64,000 bases of DNA from Streptomyces carpinensis. Lineage in GTDB: Bacteria; Actinomycetota; Actinomycetes; Streptomycetales; Streptomycetaceae. The notes beneath the pieces are model-generated. The model ran no database searches. It was given only the letters and a program-made list of their open reading frames with translations, and had not been told where the DNA came from. Location of the stretch: the NCBI RefSeq assembly GCF_002154505.1, contig NZ_MUBM01000205.1, positions 1-64,000 of the forward strand, in the 5' to 3' direction. Shown here in pieces: positions 19,058 to 27,817 of this stretch. The translations under genes were made by a program, and so were the position numbers. The first letter of the stretch is position 1. Each line of letters begins with the position of its first letter.

Positions 19058-19193
19058 GCCCACGACCGTACGTCGGCGGGCGGTGACTGCCCCAGGGGGG
19101 TGTGGCATGGATCTCGTGGCCGGATCCCGGGTGCCCGGCAGCCCGAGCGGCCGGGTCCCGTTCCAGGGGACGCGCGCGGTCACATGCCCCGCC

Positions 19194-20156
19194 TCAGCGG
19201 GCGGGTACCGACCGGGCGACCGTCAGCTCGCGCACCGCGGTCACGTCCATGCGGGTCGGCCCGCCCAGCACCGCCGCGCCGCAGCTCTCCGGGTGGGGCG
19301 GCTCGGCGACGCCCCGCACCACGGTCACGTGCCACCGGCGTCCGTCGGCGTGGGCGACGGTCACCTCCCAGCGCGGTGCGTCGCCGTCGGTGTCCAGGCT
19401 CTCGGTGCGTACAACGCTCAGCGCGTCCGCGCGGTGCTCGCCGGACGCCGTGCGCACCGCCAGCTCCGCCGCCTGTCCGGGCCGTTCCCAGGCGGTGCGG
19501 CCACGGCAGCCCTCCAGGACCACCCGGCCCTCCCGCACGCCGTGCAGGGCGTCCTTGACGGCGTGGGCCTCGGCCCTGCCGTACGCGTACCCGTACGGCA
19601 GGATCAGCAGGGTCGGCGAGAAGCGGTGGCCGCCGAGGTGAGTGACCTCCCAGGCTCCCCGCACCCCGGAGGCGGCGAGTGTGGCCGCGAGCGGCCGGCC
19701 GAGCAGGGCGCAGCACCGGTCGCGCTTGCCGTTGGTGCAGACGAGGGCGAGTGGGTCGCCCGTGTGCGGCCTGCCGCCCAGCGCCGCGTCGAAGCTGTGG
19801 TGATCGCCCCTGCCCAGGGCGGCGAAGTCGAGACCCAGCAACCGCGCGGGGTCGACGGTCATGGCGCTGTGCAGCCATGCGTCGCCCGGAACCGTGTGTG
19901 CGGCATATACATGGCGCACGGACGGGGTGCGGCAGTCGGCGTGCCGCCCCGGGCGGCGGATGAGCGCGACACGGACGCCGGTGCCCTCAGCCGCCCGTTC
20001 CAGGGAGCGCCCCAGGTCCGGGTCGAGGTGGCTGGAGGTGAGCGCCCTGGCGCCCCAGGGGCCGGGCTGCTCCAGCAGCAGCCACGTGGTCGCCGTGGGC
20101 GCGGTGGCGGACATCGGCTCGTGGAGCTGCCGGGAGACGGTCGCGCACGTACTCAC
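19194..20156 (-). CDS. Sucrase/ferredoxin-like family protein
   Basis: 320 residues with a GTG start. The family's conserved segments are present: CTNGKRDRCCALLGRPLA, THLGGHRFSPTLLILP, YGYAYGR and the late Cys in ESCGAAV. Members have a thioredoxin-like ferredoxin fold, and the Cys/His set is compatible with a [2Fe-2S] cluster, though function is not established. A 19-base iron-box sequence directly abuts the start codon. The gene lies 54 bases downstream of the HTH-citrate synthase gene on the same strand, so it may be read both from there and from its own iron-controlled promoter. Confidence 0.85.
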   Translation of the reverse strand: MSTCATVSRQLHEPMSATAPTATTWLLLEQPGPWGARALTSSHLDPDLGRSLERAAEGTGVRVALIRRPGRHADCRTPSVRHVYAAHTVPGDAWLHSAMTVDPARLLGLDFAALGRGDHHSFDAALGGRPHTGDPLALVCTNGKRDRCCALLGRPLAATLAASGVRGAWEVTHLGGHRFSPTLLILPYGYAYGRAEAHAVKDALHGVREGRVVLEGCRGRTAWERPGQAAELAVRTASGEHRADALSVVRTESLDTDGDAPRWEVTVAHADGRRWHVTVVRGVAEPPHPESCGAAVLGGPTRMDVTAVRELTVARSVPAR

Positions 20157-20175
20157 ACAGGCGAGCCTAACCTGA
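20157..20175 (-). promoter_or_regulatory. Iron box (DmdR/IdeR operator)
   Basis: Read on the minus strand, TCAGGTTAGGCTCGCCTGT matches the Streptomyces iron-box consensus TTAGGTTAGGCTCACCTAA at 15 of 19 positions, including the whole AGGTTAGGCTC core. It ends at the base before the GTG start and overlaps the ribosome-binding region, so bound DmdR1 would block expression when iron is plentiful. Confidence 0.75.
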
Positions 20176-20210
20176 GTTGGCGCGCAGCAGTGTTCGGCGC
20201 TCGGAACGAT

Positions 20211-21464
20211 CTACTCCGGCAGTGGCTGCGGAGGCCGTGGACCGACGTACCGGCCACTCGGGCGCATGCGCAGCGGGCGCTCCCCGTACTCCTCCAGGGC
20301 GTGGGCGATCCAGCCCGCCGTCCTGGCCACGGCGAAGATCGTCTCGCTCGCGCTGGAGGGCATGCCGGAGGAGGCGGTGAACACGGCCAGGGCCAGGTCG
20401 ACGTTGGCGTGCAGCGGAGTGTGACGGGCGGTCGTGGCGACGATGTCGCGGGCGGCGGCGAGGGCCGGGGCGGCCCGCGGGATGTCCTCCAGGAGGGCGA
20501 AGAGGGCACGCGCGCGTGGATCCTCGCCCGGGTAGAGGCGGTGGCCGAGTCCGGGGATGCGGCGGCCTTCGCGCAGCTCGTCGGCGATGACGGGCCCGGC
20601 GGAGCCCCGGTCCAGCACCTCGAGGATGAGCCGGTGGGCCAGTCCGCCGGCCGCGCCGTGCAGCGGGCCCTCGAGCACGCCGAGCCCCGCGGAGACGGCG
20701 GCGTAGGCGTGCGCGCGGGCGGAGGCGGCCACGCGCACGGCGAGCGTCGAGGCGGCCAGGTCGTGGTCGACGAGCAGGCCCAGCGCGGTGTCCAGCACGC
20801 GCAGTGAGGCGTCGTCGGCGGGGCGACCGGTCAGCCGTGCCCAGAGCCGGTGGGCGAGCGGGCCCTGGTCGCGGTGGTCGTGCCGGACCGGCGGCAGCGC
20901 GGTGACGAGGGTCGGGATGAGCACGCGCGCGGTGCCGAGCACGGCGTCCTCCGACAGGTCGAACCGCAGCGGGTCCGCCGCGGCGGCCGCGATCGCGGCG
21001 ACCCGCAGCCGGTCGGTGGGCCCCGTGTGCTCGGGCAGGGCGTCCACGGCGCGGCGGGCCACGGCGACGGAGGCGTCGGGCGCGGTGAAGGTGACTCCGG
21101 GGCGCAGCCGCCCGGTCCAGAGCCACTCGGCGATCTCCTCGTAGGTGTGCCGGGCGGCCAGCTCCGCGGCGTCCACGCCGCGGAAGTAGTAGCGGTCCTT
21201 GTCGATGAGGGTGATCCGGGTCCGCACGGACAGCTCCCCGCTGAAGTCCGCGGCGCTTGCGTCCCTCCGCTTGCGGCGGGCGAGCGCCTCGACCTCCTTG
21301 GCGTCGAAGGAGCTGCCCCGGCCGCCCGGACCGCGGCGGCTGCTGAGCTGACCGCGGCTCACGTACGCGTACACGGTCTCGGGCTTCACCCCGAGCAGCT
21401 CGGCGGTCTCCTTGGTGGTCAGCCGCCGCTCCGCGGCGTCGACGGCGGGTTGCTGATCGCGCAT
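20211..21464 (-). CDS. Citrate synthase-like protein with N-terminal HTH
   Basis: 417 residues from the ATG at 21464 (GGTGAG upstream). Residues ~14-45 form a MerR/excisionase-type helix-turn-helix (LTTKETAELLGVKPETVYAY). The citrate synthase fold follows, with RYYFRGVDAAELA, GPLHGAAGGLAHR, GLGHRLYPGEDPRA and LHANVDLAL. Both active-site His positions and the catalytic-type Asp (NVD) are kept. Substrate could be oxaloacetate or another 2-oxoacid. It is divergent from a second citrate synthase gene across 108 bases holding two palindromes, which suggests the HTH may bind there. DNA binding is inference. Confidence 0.88.
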   Translation of the reverse strand: MRDQQPAVDAAERRLTTKETAELLGVKPETVYAYVSRGQLSSRRGPGGRGSSFDAKEVEALARRKRRDASAADFSGELSVRTRITLIDKDRYYFRGVDAAELAARHTYEEIAEWLWTGRLRPGVTFTAPDASVAVARRAVDALPEHTGPTDRLRVAAIAAAAADPLRFDLSEDAVLGTARVLIPTLVTALPPVRHDHRDQGPLAHRLWARLTGRPADDASLRVLDTALGLLVDHDLAASTLAVRVAASARAHAYAAVSAGLGVLEGPLHGAAGGLAHRLILEVLDRGSAGPVIADELREGRRIPGLGHRLYPGEDPRARALFALLEDIPRAAPALAAARDIVATTARHTPLHANVDLALAVFTASSGMPSSASETIFAVARTAGWIAHALEEYGERPLRMRPSGRYVGPRPPQPLPE

Positions 21465-21501
21465 GGAGCTCACCGTATCCGCCTCCGGCCCTTGTGCAAG
21501 C

Positions 21502-21536
21502 ATTGATTCAATCAATATTGACAGCTACTCAGTCAA
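21502..21536. promoter_or_regulatory. Two palindromes between divergent citrate synthase genes
   Basis: ATTGATTCAATCAAT (21502-21516) is a perfect palindrome with 7-base arms. TTGAC-N9-GTCAA (21518-21536) is a second inverted repeat two bases away, and its TTGAC could also serve as a -35 element. This is the most AT-rich stretch nearby. It is probably a shared operator for both genes. Confidence 0.65.
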
Positions 21537-21572
21537 CGCTGGACAGTGCAGATCAAGTCCATGGGAGGAAAC

Positions 21573-22739
21573 ATGTCCAGCAACAGGGCCGCAGCAACTC
21601 TTGTCGACGCGCCGCGGGGACTCGCGGGAGTCGTGGTCACCGACACCCGAATCGGTGACGTCCGCGGGCTCGAGGGCTTCTACCACTACCGCCAGTACTC
21701 GGCCGTCGAACTGGCCCGGACCCGCAGCTTCGAGGACGTCTGGCATCTTTTGGTCCACGGCGGGCTGCCGGACGCCGAACGCGGTGCCGCCTTCGCCGCG
21801 GAGACGGCCGCGCTGCGCAGGCTGCCCGACGAGGTGCGGTCGGCCCTGCCCGCGATCGCGGCGGCGGGCCGGCGTTCCGGCCCGCTGGCCGGCATGCGCA
21901 CCGCGCTGTCCCTGCTGGGCGCGGCGAAGGACTTCCGCCCGGTCTACGACATCGACGCCGACCGTCGCCGCCAGGACACCCTCGTCGCCTGTGCGGCCGT
22001 GCCGACACTGCTCACCGCGCTGCACCGGCTGGCCAAGGGGCTCGCCCCCGTGGAGCCGCGCGAGGACCTCTCGTACGCGGCGAACTACCTCTACATGCTG
22101 ACGGGTTCCGAGCCGGATCCACGGCGGGCGCGGGCGATCGAGCAGTACTTGATCTCAACCATTGACCACGGGTTCAATGCGTCAACCTTCACGGCACGGG
22201 TCATCGCGTCGACCGGGGCGGACGTGGCCGCCTGCCTCGTGGGAGCGGTGGGGGCGCTGTCGGGGCCCCTGCACGGAGGCGCGCCCAGCAGGGCGCTGGA
22301 CACACTGGACGCGATCGGCACCCCTGATCGGATCGACTCCTGGATCTGTGCCCGCGTCCTCGCCGGAGACCGCATCATGGGCTTCGGCCACGCCGTCTAC
22401 CGCACCGAGGATCCGCGCTCCCGCATGCTGCGTGAGATCGCCCAGGGATTCGGCGGGCCGCGGGTCGAATTCGCCGTCGAGGTCGAACGCCGTGTCGAGG
22501 CGATTCTCGCGGAGCTGAAGCCCGGCCGTGAACTCCACGCCAACGTCGAGTTCTACGCGGGCGTCGTCATGGAGCTGTGCGGCCTGCCCCGCGAGATGTT
22601 CACCCCGACCTTCGCCGCGGGGCGGGTGGTGGGCTGGAGCGCGAACGTCCTGGAGCAGGCGGAGGACTCGAAGATCATCAGGCCGGCGGCGAGGTACGTC
22701 GGGCCGGTGCCGCCCGTGAAGGTGCCGGAGGCGGCCTGA
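21573..22739 (+). CDS. Citrate synthase (second, without HTH)
   Basis: 388 residues from the ATG at 21573, with GGGAGG at 21563-21568. Conserved features are VTDTRIGDVRGLEGFYHYRQYSA-type N-terminal residues, GPLHGGAPSRA (His234), GFGHAVYRTEDPR (His273) and LHANVEFYAG. At the position of the usual catalytic Asp the sequence has Glu326 (NVEFY). It should condense acetyl-CoA with oxaloacetate, or propionyl-CoA if it is a methylcitrate synthase. An 11-base-stem hairpin follows. It probably shares control with the divergent paralogue. Confidence 0.9.
   Translation: MSSNRAAATLVDAPRGLAGVVVTDTRIGDVRGLEGFYHYRQYSAVELARTRSFEDVWHLLVHGGLPDAERGAAFAAETAALRRLPDEVRSALPAIAAAGRRSGPLAGMRTALSLLGAAKDFRPVYDIDADRRRQDTLVACAAVPTLLTALHRLAKGLAPVEPREDLSYAANYLYMLTGSEPDPRRARAIEQYLISTIDHGFNASTFTARVIASTGADVAACLVGAVGALSGPLHGGAPSRALDTLDAIGTPDRIDSWICARVLAGDRIMGFGHAVYRTEDPRSRMLREIAQGFGGPRVEFAVEVERRVEAILAELKPGRELHANVEFYAGVVMELCGLPREMFTPTFAAGRVVGWSANVLEQAEDSKIIRPAARYVGPVPPVKVPEAA
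22161..22178. promoter_or_regulatory. Intragenic operator-like palindrome in citrate synthase gene
   Basis: ATTGACCACGGGTTCAAT is self-complementary at 14 of 18 positions and starts and ends like the palindrome at 21502-21516. It sits in a run of codons unusual for this genome (TTG, TCA, ATT, AAT, TCA between 22149 and 22185), as if the DNA sequence itself were constrained. Confidence 0.35.
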
Positions 22740-22750
22740 GGGACGCGTGC

Positions 22751-22777
22751 GGCCTGGTGCCGTTCTGGCGCCAGGCC
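22751..22777 (+). terminator. Citrate synthase terminator
   Basis: GGCCTGGTGCC (22751-22761) pairs with GGCGCCAGGCC (22767-22777), one G-U wobble, loop GTTCT. Confidence 0.75.
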
Positions 22778-22909
22778 TCATCGGTGGCCGTCGAGCAGGG
22801 ACGGGGTGCCGGCTGCTCGCCGGAGGGGCGGTCCGGCTCTGTGGGCGGTTGCGCGTGCGGCCGGTACGGGACGGGACGCTCTCGGGGTGGACGCGGCCTC
22901 GGGTGGGTG

Positions 22910-23146
22910 TCAGGCGTCGGGGATGTCCGCCTTGGCGCGGATCAGGGTCTCCCGGCTCACGACGACGATGCGTTCGTAGTCGGCGCGGGAGGCGTCGGCT
23001 GGCAGCTCCCGCTCTAGCGTCTCGGTGGCCTCGGTGCCGATGACGGCGAAGTTTCCGTCGCTCAGCTCGAAGACGTCCGGGCAGTTGGCTCCTGAGGCAC
23101 TGCCGCGGGCACGGGGAGGCACACCGATGCGGCGCACGATTTTCAA
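22910..23146 (-). CDS. Small conserved actinobacterial protein
   Basis: 78 residues starting at a TTG (MKIVRRIG), with AAGGA ten bases upstream. It contains CPDVFELSDGNFAVIGTEAT and a C-terminal helix (ADYERIVVVSRETLIRAKADIPD). Proteins of this form recur in streptomycetes, often beside DUF6082 proteins, as here (next gene upstream on the same strand). No catalytic motif. I do not know the function. Confidence 0.75.
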   Translation of the reverse strand: MKIVRRIGVPPRARGSASGANCPDVFELSDGNFAVIGTEATETLERELPADASRADYERIVVVSRETLIRAKADIPDA

Positions 23147-23318
23147 GGGGTACCGGTCCTTACCAATGATCTGGGAACACAGTGGTGGTTCAGCAGATTA
23201 ATGGTGTTCCAGAGACCCATGTTGCTGATGCGCGAAAGCGGCCCGTCGTGTCGCCCAGCGTGACTGGGTTGACGCTCTGTGAACCCGGGGCGTCCACGAT
23301 GGTCGCCGCGTGCGCACC

Positions 23319-23870
23319 CTAGGCGGACGGCGGATTGCCCACCACCCACCATTCGTCCGTGTCGGCGTCGTCGAGGTCCTGGATGAGCCCGTCGACCATG
23401 TGGCCGATCCTCGCTTCGTCGGACGACTGCTTCAGCGTGGCGCGCTGTCCTTTGGACGCCTCCCAGTACTCCCGCATCACAGGATTCTGGAAGAGCTCCC
23501 GCGCGTGCCCGTAGAACTCCTCCTGATCCAGCAGTCCGGCCCGGTAGAGGTGGTAGAGGTTGATGTACCAGGCGTTGGCGTAGAGGTACTGACGCCGCTT
23601 CTCCGCCGGGATGCTCGTGTCGTAGGTGTCGATGACCGCGGCCAGGGACGGATCGTCGATCGCCCTCGCCAGCAGTTCCCAGTGCATGCGCTGCTGGTTT
23701 GCCAGAGCTCTGCGCCGGGACGCCAGTTCCTCCAGTTCCAGCCGGCGCGCCTGCAGGCGCTCCGCCTCGAGGCGCCGCTGACGTGCCGCGAGCCCCAGGC
23801 CGGCGCCGGCGAGCAGCAGAGCGGCCGCGGTGGAGCCGAACCTCCCCGCGGTGTTCTTCCGTGTGCTCAT
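23319..23870 (-). CDS. DUF6082 family protein
   Basis: 183 residues, ATG start with a G-rich ribosome-binding site. A short N-terminal hydrophobic helix (~13-28, TAAALLLAGAGLGLAA) acts as anchor. An Arg/Glu/Leu-rich coiled coil (~30-65) and a conserved soluble domain with QYLYANAWYINLYHLYRAG and a MREYWEA segment follow. This matches DUF6082, abundant in streptomycetes and often next to small regulatory or signalling proteins. Function unknown. It probably forms a unit with the 78-residue gene 172 bases downstream. Confidence 0.8.
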   Translation of the reverse strand: MSTRKNTAGRFGSTAAALLLAGAGLGLAARQRRLEAERLQARRLELEELASRRRALANQQRMHWELLARAIDDPSLAAVIDTYDTSIPAEKRRQYLYANAWYINLYHLYRAGLLDQEEFYGHARELFQNPVMREYWEASKGQRATLKQSSDEARIGHMVDGLIQDLDDADTDEWWVVGNPPSA

Positions 23871-24188
23871 GTCAACCCCCGATCAGGCAGCCGTCCGCCG
23901 GTCGTCGGGTGCGGGTCGATTGCAGGGACCGGCGAGCGGTGGGCGGCGCTTGCCGTCTCCCAGGGTGCCGAGCGGCTCTGATCGGCGGGGAGGCGGAGAG
24001 GAGGCGCACGGAGGGAAGCGAGGGTCGCACGCTCCGGCGCCATGTCCAACGTCTGCCCCGCAAGTGCTGCTAACAATCGTTCACTTCGGCGTGATTCGCG
24101 CGGCTCGTATCCTGGGTCGGCATTCAGTTGTCGTAGGTGCACCGCGGCCGTGAGCCGGTGCACGCGTAGGTGTGAGAGAGGTCGCGCG
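23871..24188. other. Divergent spacer between DUF6082 and CobW-type genes
   Basis: 318 bases with no supported gene. A less GC-rich block (24060-24140) contains TATCCT (24108-24113) with TTCGGC 17 bases upstream, a weak promoter candidate for the GTPase gene. No Zur-type palindrome is visible. Confidence 0.45.
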
Positions 24189-25364
24189 GTGAGCCAGCCG
24201 AGCCGGAACCCGGATCCGAACGCGAGTGCCGGCGCGGGCGGGACCGGTGGGCGGATCCCGGTCGTCGTGCTCGCCGGATTCCTCGGCTCCGGAAAGACCA
24301 CCCTCCTCAACCACCTCCTCCACCACAGCGGCGGCAGCCGTATCGGCGCGATCGTCAACGACTTCGGCGCCATCGAGATCGACGCCATGGCGGTCGCCGG
24401 AGCACTCGGCGACTCCACCGTCTCCCTCGGCAACGGATGCCTGTGCTGCGCGGTCGACCCCGGCGAGCTCGACCGGTACCTCGACCGGCTCACCCGCCCC
24501 GAGGTCGGCATCGACGTCGTCGTCGTCGAGGCCAGCGGGCTCGCCGAGCCACAGGAACTCGTCCGCATGCTGCTGGCCAGCGAGAACCCCAGGGTCGTGT
24601 ACGGCGGTCTCGTCGAGGTCGTCGACGCCGCCGAGTTCGACGACACCCGTGCCAGGCACCCCGAGATCGACCGGCATCTCGCGCTCGCCGACCTCGTCGT
24701 GGTCAACAAGGCCGACCGGGTCGACGACGGCGACAGGGTGCTCGGGCTCGTACGGTCCCTCGTCGACCGGGCCGCCGTCGTCCCGGCCTCCTACGGCCGC
24801 GTCGACCCGGAGTTCCTCTTCGACTGCAGGCCGCGCGGGGAGCGCATCGGGCAGCTGTCCTTCGACGACCTGGGGACGAGCGAGGAGGACGATGCGCACG
24901 GCCGCCACGCCGGGCACCTGCACGCCGGCTACGACAGCCTCTCCTTCGTCTCCGACCTGCCGCTCGACCCCCGCCGGCTGATGCGGTTCCTCGACAGCCG
25001 GCCCGACGGCCTCTACCGCATCAAGGGGTACGTCGACTTCGGCCCGCACGACCCGCGCAACCGCTACGCCGTGCACGCCGTGGGGCGCTTCCTGCGGTTC
25101 TACCCGGAGCCCTGGCCCGCGGGCCGGCAGCCGCGCCTCACCCAGCTGGTGCTCATCGGCTCCGGCATCGACGCACCGGTTCTCGGCGAGGAACTCAAGG
25201 CGTGCAAGGAGAACGCCCCGCACGCCGACGAGCACGGCATGTGGGGCGTCCTGCGCTACGTACGAGGCCCCGAGGAACCGGGCCACGACGGACCCGACCA
25301 CCAGGGAGCGGCTCCCGAGGAGCCGGTCCTCGACGAACCGGTCCTCGAGGACCCGATGTCCTAG
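24189..25364 (+). CDS. CobW/COG0523 metal-chaperone GTPase
   Basis: 391 residues. The GTG at 24189 has AGAGG seven bases upstream. The G-domain has Walker A GFLGSGKTT (~30-38), the metal-binding CxCC motif GCLCCAV (~83-89), SGLAEP and NKADRV (guanine specificity). The C-terminal CobW domain is GLYRIKGYVDF onward. A His/Asp-rich stretch (DDAHGRHAGHLHAGYD) may bind metal. Members deliver Zn, Co or Ni to client enzymes. The tail of ~30 residues is a PVLDEPVLEDP-type acidic repeat. The stop overlaps the parC stop on the opposite strand. Confidence 0.9.
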   Translation: MSQPSRNPDPNASAGAGGTGGRIPVVVLAGFLGSGKTTLLNHLLHHSGGSRIGAIVNDFGAIEIDAMAVAGALGDSTVSLGNGCLCCAVDPGELDRYLDRLTRPEVGIDVVVVEASGLAEPQELVRMLLASENPRVVYGGLVEVVDAAEFDDTRARHPEIDRHLALADLVVVNKADRVDDGDRVLGLVRSLVDRAAVVPASYGRVDPEFLFDCRPRGERIGQLSFDDLGTSEEDDAHGRHAGHLHAGYDSLSFVSDLPLDPRRLMRFLDSRPDGLYRIKGYVDFGPHDPRNRYAVHAVGRFLRFYPEPWPAGRQPRLTQLVLIGSGIDAPVLGEELKACKENAPHADEHGMWGVLRYVRGPEEPGHDGPDHQGAAPEEPVLDEPVLEDPMS

Positions 25365-27817
25365 ACCGGTCCCGCCACCGCCGCCACCGTCTTCGTCAGC
25401 GACACGCCCGAGCCGTCGCGGCGCGGGTCGATGTCCGGGAGTTCCGCCGGGTTGCCGTTCTTCTGGGCGGCACGGGCCGGAGTGGCGCCCGCCCAGGCGA
25501 ACGAGAGGCAGTCCTCGCCCTTCAGGAACCGCTGGCAGCGCACACCGCCGGTGGCCCGGCCCTTGCGCGGGAACTGGTCGAACGGCGTCACCTTGGCCGT
25601 CGTCTGCACGGAGTCGTCCAGCGTCCCGCGGGAGCCGGCGACCGTGAAGACCACCGCGTCCACGGCCGGGTCCACGGCCGTGAACGAGATGACCTTGGCG
25701 CCCTCGGTGAGCTTGATGCCCGCCATGCCGCCGGCCGGGCGGCCCTGCGGCCGGACCTGGGCGGCCTGGTAGCGCAGGAGCTGGGCGTCGTCCGTGATGA
25801 AGACCAGGTCCTCCTCCCCGGTGCGCAGCTCGGCTCCGCCGACGATCCGGTCGCCCTCCTTGAGGGTGATGACCTCCAACTCCTCCTTGTTGGACGGGTA
25901 GTCGGGAACCACGCGCTTGACGACACCCTGTTCGGTGCCCAGCGCCAGGCCCGGCGAGGACTCGTCCAGCGTGGTCAGGCAGACCACCGTCTCGTCGTCC
26001 TCCAGGGAGACGAACTCCGCGAGCGGGGCGCCGCCCGACAGGTTCGGCGCCGACCCCGACTCCGGCAACTGGGGCAGGTCGACGACGTTCACGCGGAGCA
26101 GACGACCGGCCGAGGTCACCACACCGATCTCGCCACGGGCGGTGGCGGGGACCGCTGAGGCGATCACGTCGTGCTTGTGCCGCCTGCCGCCCTCCTCGTG
26201 CGGGAGCGGCTCGCCGTCCGCAGTGCGGGCCAGCAGGCCCGTCGAGGACAGCAGGACACGGCACGGGTCGTCCGCCACCTGCAGCGGCACCGTCGCGGCC
26301 GGGACGGCGCCCGTCTCCAGCAGCAGCGTGCGCCGCGGGCTGCCGAACTTCTTGGCGACCGCGGCCAGTTCGACCGAGACCAGCTTGCGCAGCTCCGCGT
26401 CCGAGTCCAGGATCCGGGTGAGCTCCTCGATCTCCGCCGTGAGCCGGTCCTTCTCCGCCTCCAGCTCGATGCGGTCGTACTTGGTCAGGCGGCGCAGCGG
26501 CGTGTCGAGGATGTACTGGGTCTGCACGTCGCTCAGCGAGAAGCGCTCCATCAGGCGCTGCTTGGCCTGCGCGGAGTTCTCGCTGGAGCGGATCAGGCGG
26601 ATGACCTCGTCGATGTCCACCAGCGCCGTGAGCAGGCCCTCGACCAGGTGCAGCCGGTCGCGCCTCTTGCCGCGGCGGTACTCGCTGCGCCGCCGTACGA
26701 CGTCGAAGCGGTGGTCGAGGTAGACCTCCAGGAGCTCCTTCAGGCCCAGCGTGAGGGGCTGGCCGTCGACCAGCGCCACGTTGTTGATGCCGAAGGACTC
26801 CTCCATCGGCGTCAGCTTGTACAGCTGCTCCAGGATCGCCTCCGGCACGAAGCCGTTCTTGATCTCGATGACCAGGCGCAGTCCGTGCTCGCGGTCGGTG
26901 AGGTCCTTGACGTCGGCGATCCCTTGGATCTTCTTCGAGCCGACCAGGTCCTTGATCTTGGCGATGACCTTCTCCGGGCCGACCGTGAACGGCAGCTCGG
27001 TGACGACCAGGCCCTTGCGGCGGGCCGTCACGGTCTCCACGGAGACCGTGGCACGGATCTTGAACGTGCCGCGGCCGGTCTCGTAGGCGTCGCGGATCCC
27101 GGACAGGCCGACGATGCGGCCGCCGGTGGGCAGGTCGGGGCCCGGTACGTGCTTCATCAGCGCGTCCAGATCCGCGTTCGGGTACCGGATCAGGTGCCGG
27201 GCGGCCGCGATCACCTCGCCGAGGTTGTGCGGCGGCATGTTCGTGGCCATGCCGACGGCGATGCCCGAGGCGCCGTTCACCAGCAGGTTCGGGAACGCGG
27301 CGGGCAGGGCCGCCGGCTCCTGCTCCTGGCCGTCGTAGTTGGGGGCGAAGTCGACCGTGTCCTCGTCGATCGACTCGGTCATCAGGCTCGTCGCCTCGGC
27401 CATGCGGCACTCGGTGTACCGCATGGCGGCGGGCGGGTCGTCGTTGCCCAGCGAGCCGAAGTTGCCGTGGCCGTCGACGAGCGGGACGCGCATCGAGAAC
27501 GGCTGGGCCAGGCGCACCAGGGCGTCGTAGATCGACGCGTCGCCGTGCGGGTGGAGCTTGCCCATGACCTCGCCGACGACGCGGGCGCACTTCACGTACC
27601 CGCGCTCGGGGCGCAGGCCCATCTCGTTCATCTGGTAGACGATGCGCCGGTGCACCGGCTTGAGACCGTCCCGGGCGTCCGGCAGGGCGCGGGAGTAGAT
27701 GACCGAGTACGCGTACTCGAGGAAGGAGCCCTGCATCTCGTCGACGACGTCGATGTCGAGGATCTTCTCCTCGTACGGGTCGTCGGGCGGCGGGGTCTTC
27801 GTGCTGCGGCGGGCCAT
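25361..27817 (-). CDS. parC: DNA topoisomerase IV subunit A (ParC)
   Basis: 818 residues, ATG start. Catalytic Tyr134 lies in AAMRYTECR; the quinolone region reads [13 protein letters not shown], with Ala94 at the position of GyrA Ser83 and Asp98 at that of Asp87. GyrA-box-like C-terminal blades run from ~500 to the end. It partners the ParE encoded at 5761-7884 in chromosome decatenation. Its 3' end overlaps the CobW gene stop, leaving no room for a terminator outside the coding sequence. Confidence 0.93.
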   Translation of the reverse strand: MARRSTKTPPPDDPYEEKILDIDVVDEMQGSFLEYAYSVIYSRALPDARDGLKPVHRRIVYQMNEMGLRPERGYVKCARVVGEVMGKLHPHGDASIYDALVRLAQPFSMRVPLVDGHGNFGSLGNDDPPAAMRYTECRMAEATSLMTESIDEDTVDFAPNYDGQEQEPAALPAAFPNLLVNGASGIAVGMATNMPPHNLGEVIAAARHLIRYPNADLDALMKHVPGPDLPTGGRIVGLSGIRDAYETGRGTFKIRATVSVETVTARRKGLVVTELPFTVGPEKVIAKIKDLVGSKKIQGIADVKDLTDREHGLRLVIEIKNGFVPEAILEQLYKLTPMEESFGINNVALVDGQPLTLGLKELLEVYLDHRFDVVRRRSEYRRGKRRDRLHLVEGLLTALVDIDEVIRLIRSSENSAQAKQRLMERFSLSDVQTQYILDTPLRRLTKYDRIELEAEKDRLTAEIEELTRILDSDAELRKLVSVELAAVAKKFGSPRRTLLLETGAVPAATVPLQVADDPCRVLLSSTGLLARTADGEPLPHEEGGRRHKHDVIASAVPATARGEIGVVTSAGRLLRVNVVDLPQLPESGSAPNLSGGAPLAEFVSLEDDETVVCLTTLDESSPGLALGTEQGVVKRVVPDYPSNKEELEVITLKEGDRIVGGAELRTGEEDLVFITDDAQLLRYQAAQVRPQGRPAGGMAGIKLTEGAKVISFTAVDPAVDAVVFTVAGSRGTLDDSVQTTAKVTPFDQFPRKGRATGGVRCQRFLKGEDCLSFAWAGATPARAAQKNGNPAELPDIDPRRDGSGVSLTKTVAAVAGPV

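Noticed and set aside
24081-27590. Very long minus-strand frame overlapping parC and the CobW-type gene
   Set aside because: It is parC read out of frame; the in-frame 818-residue ParC is unmistakable.
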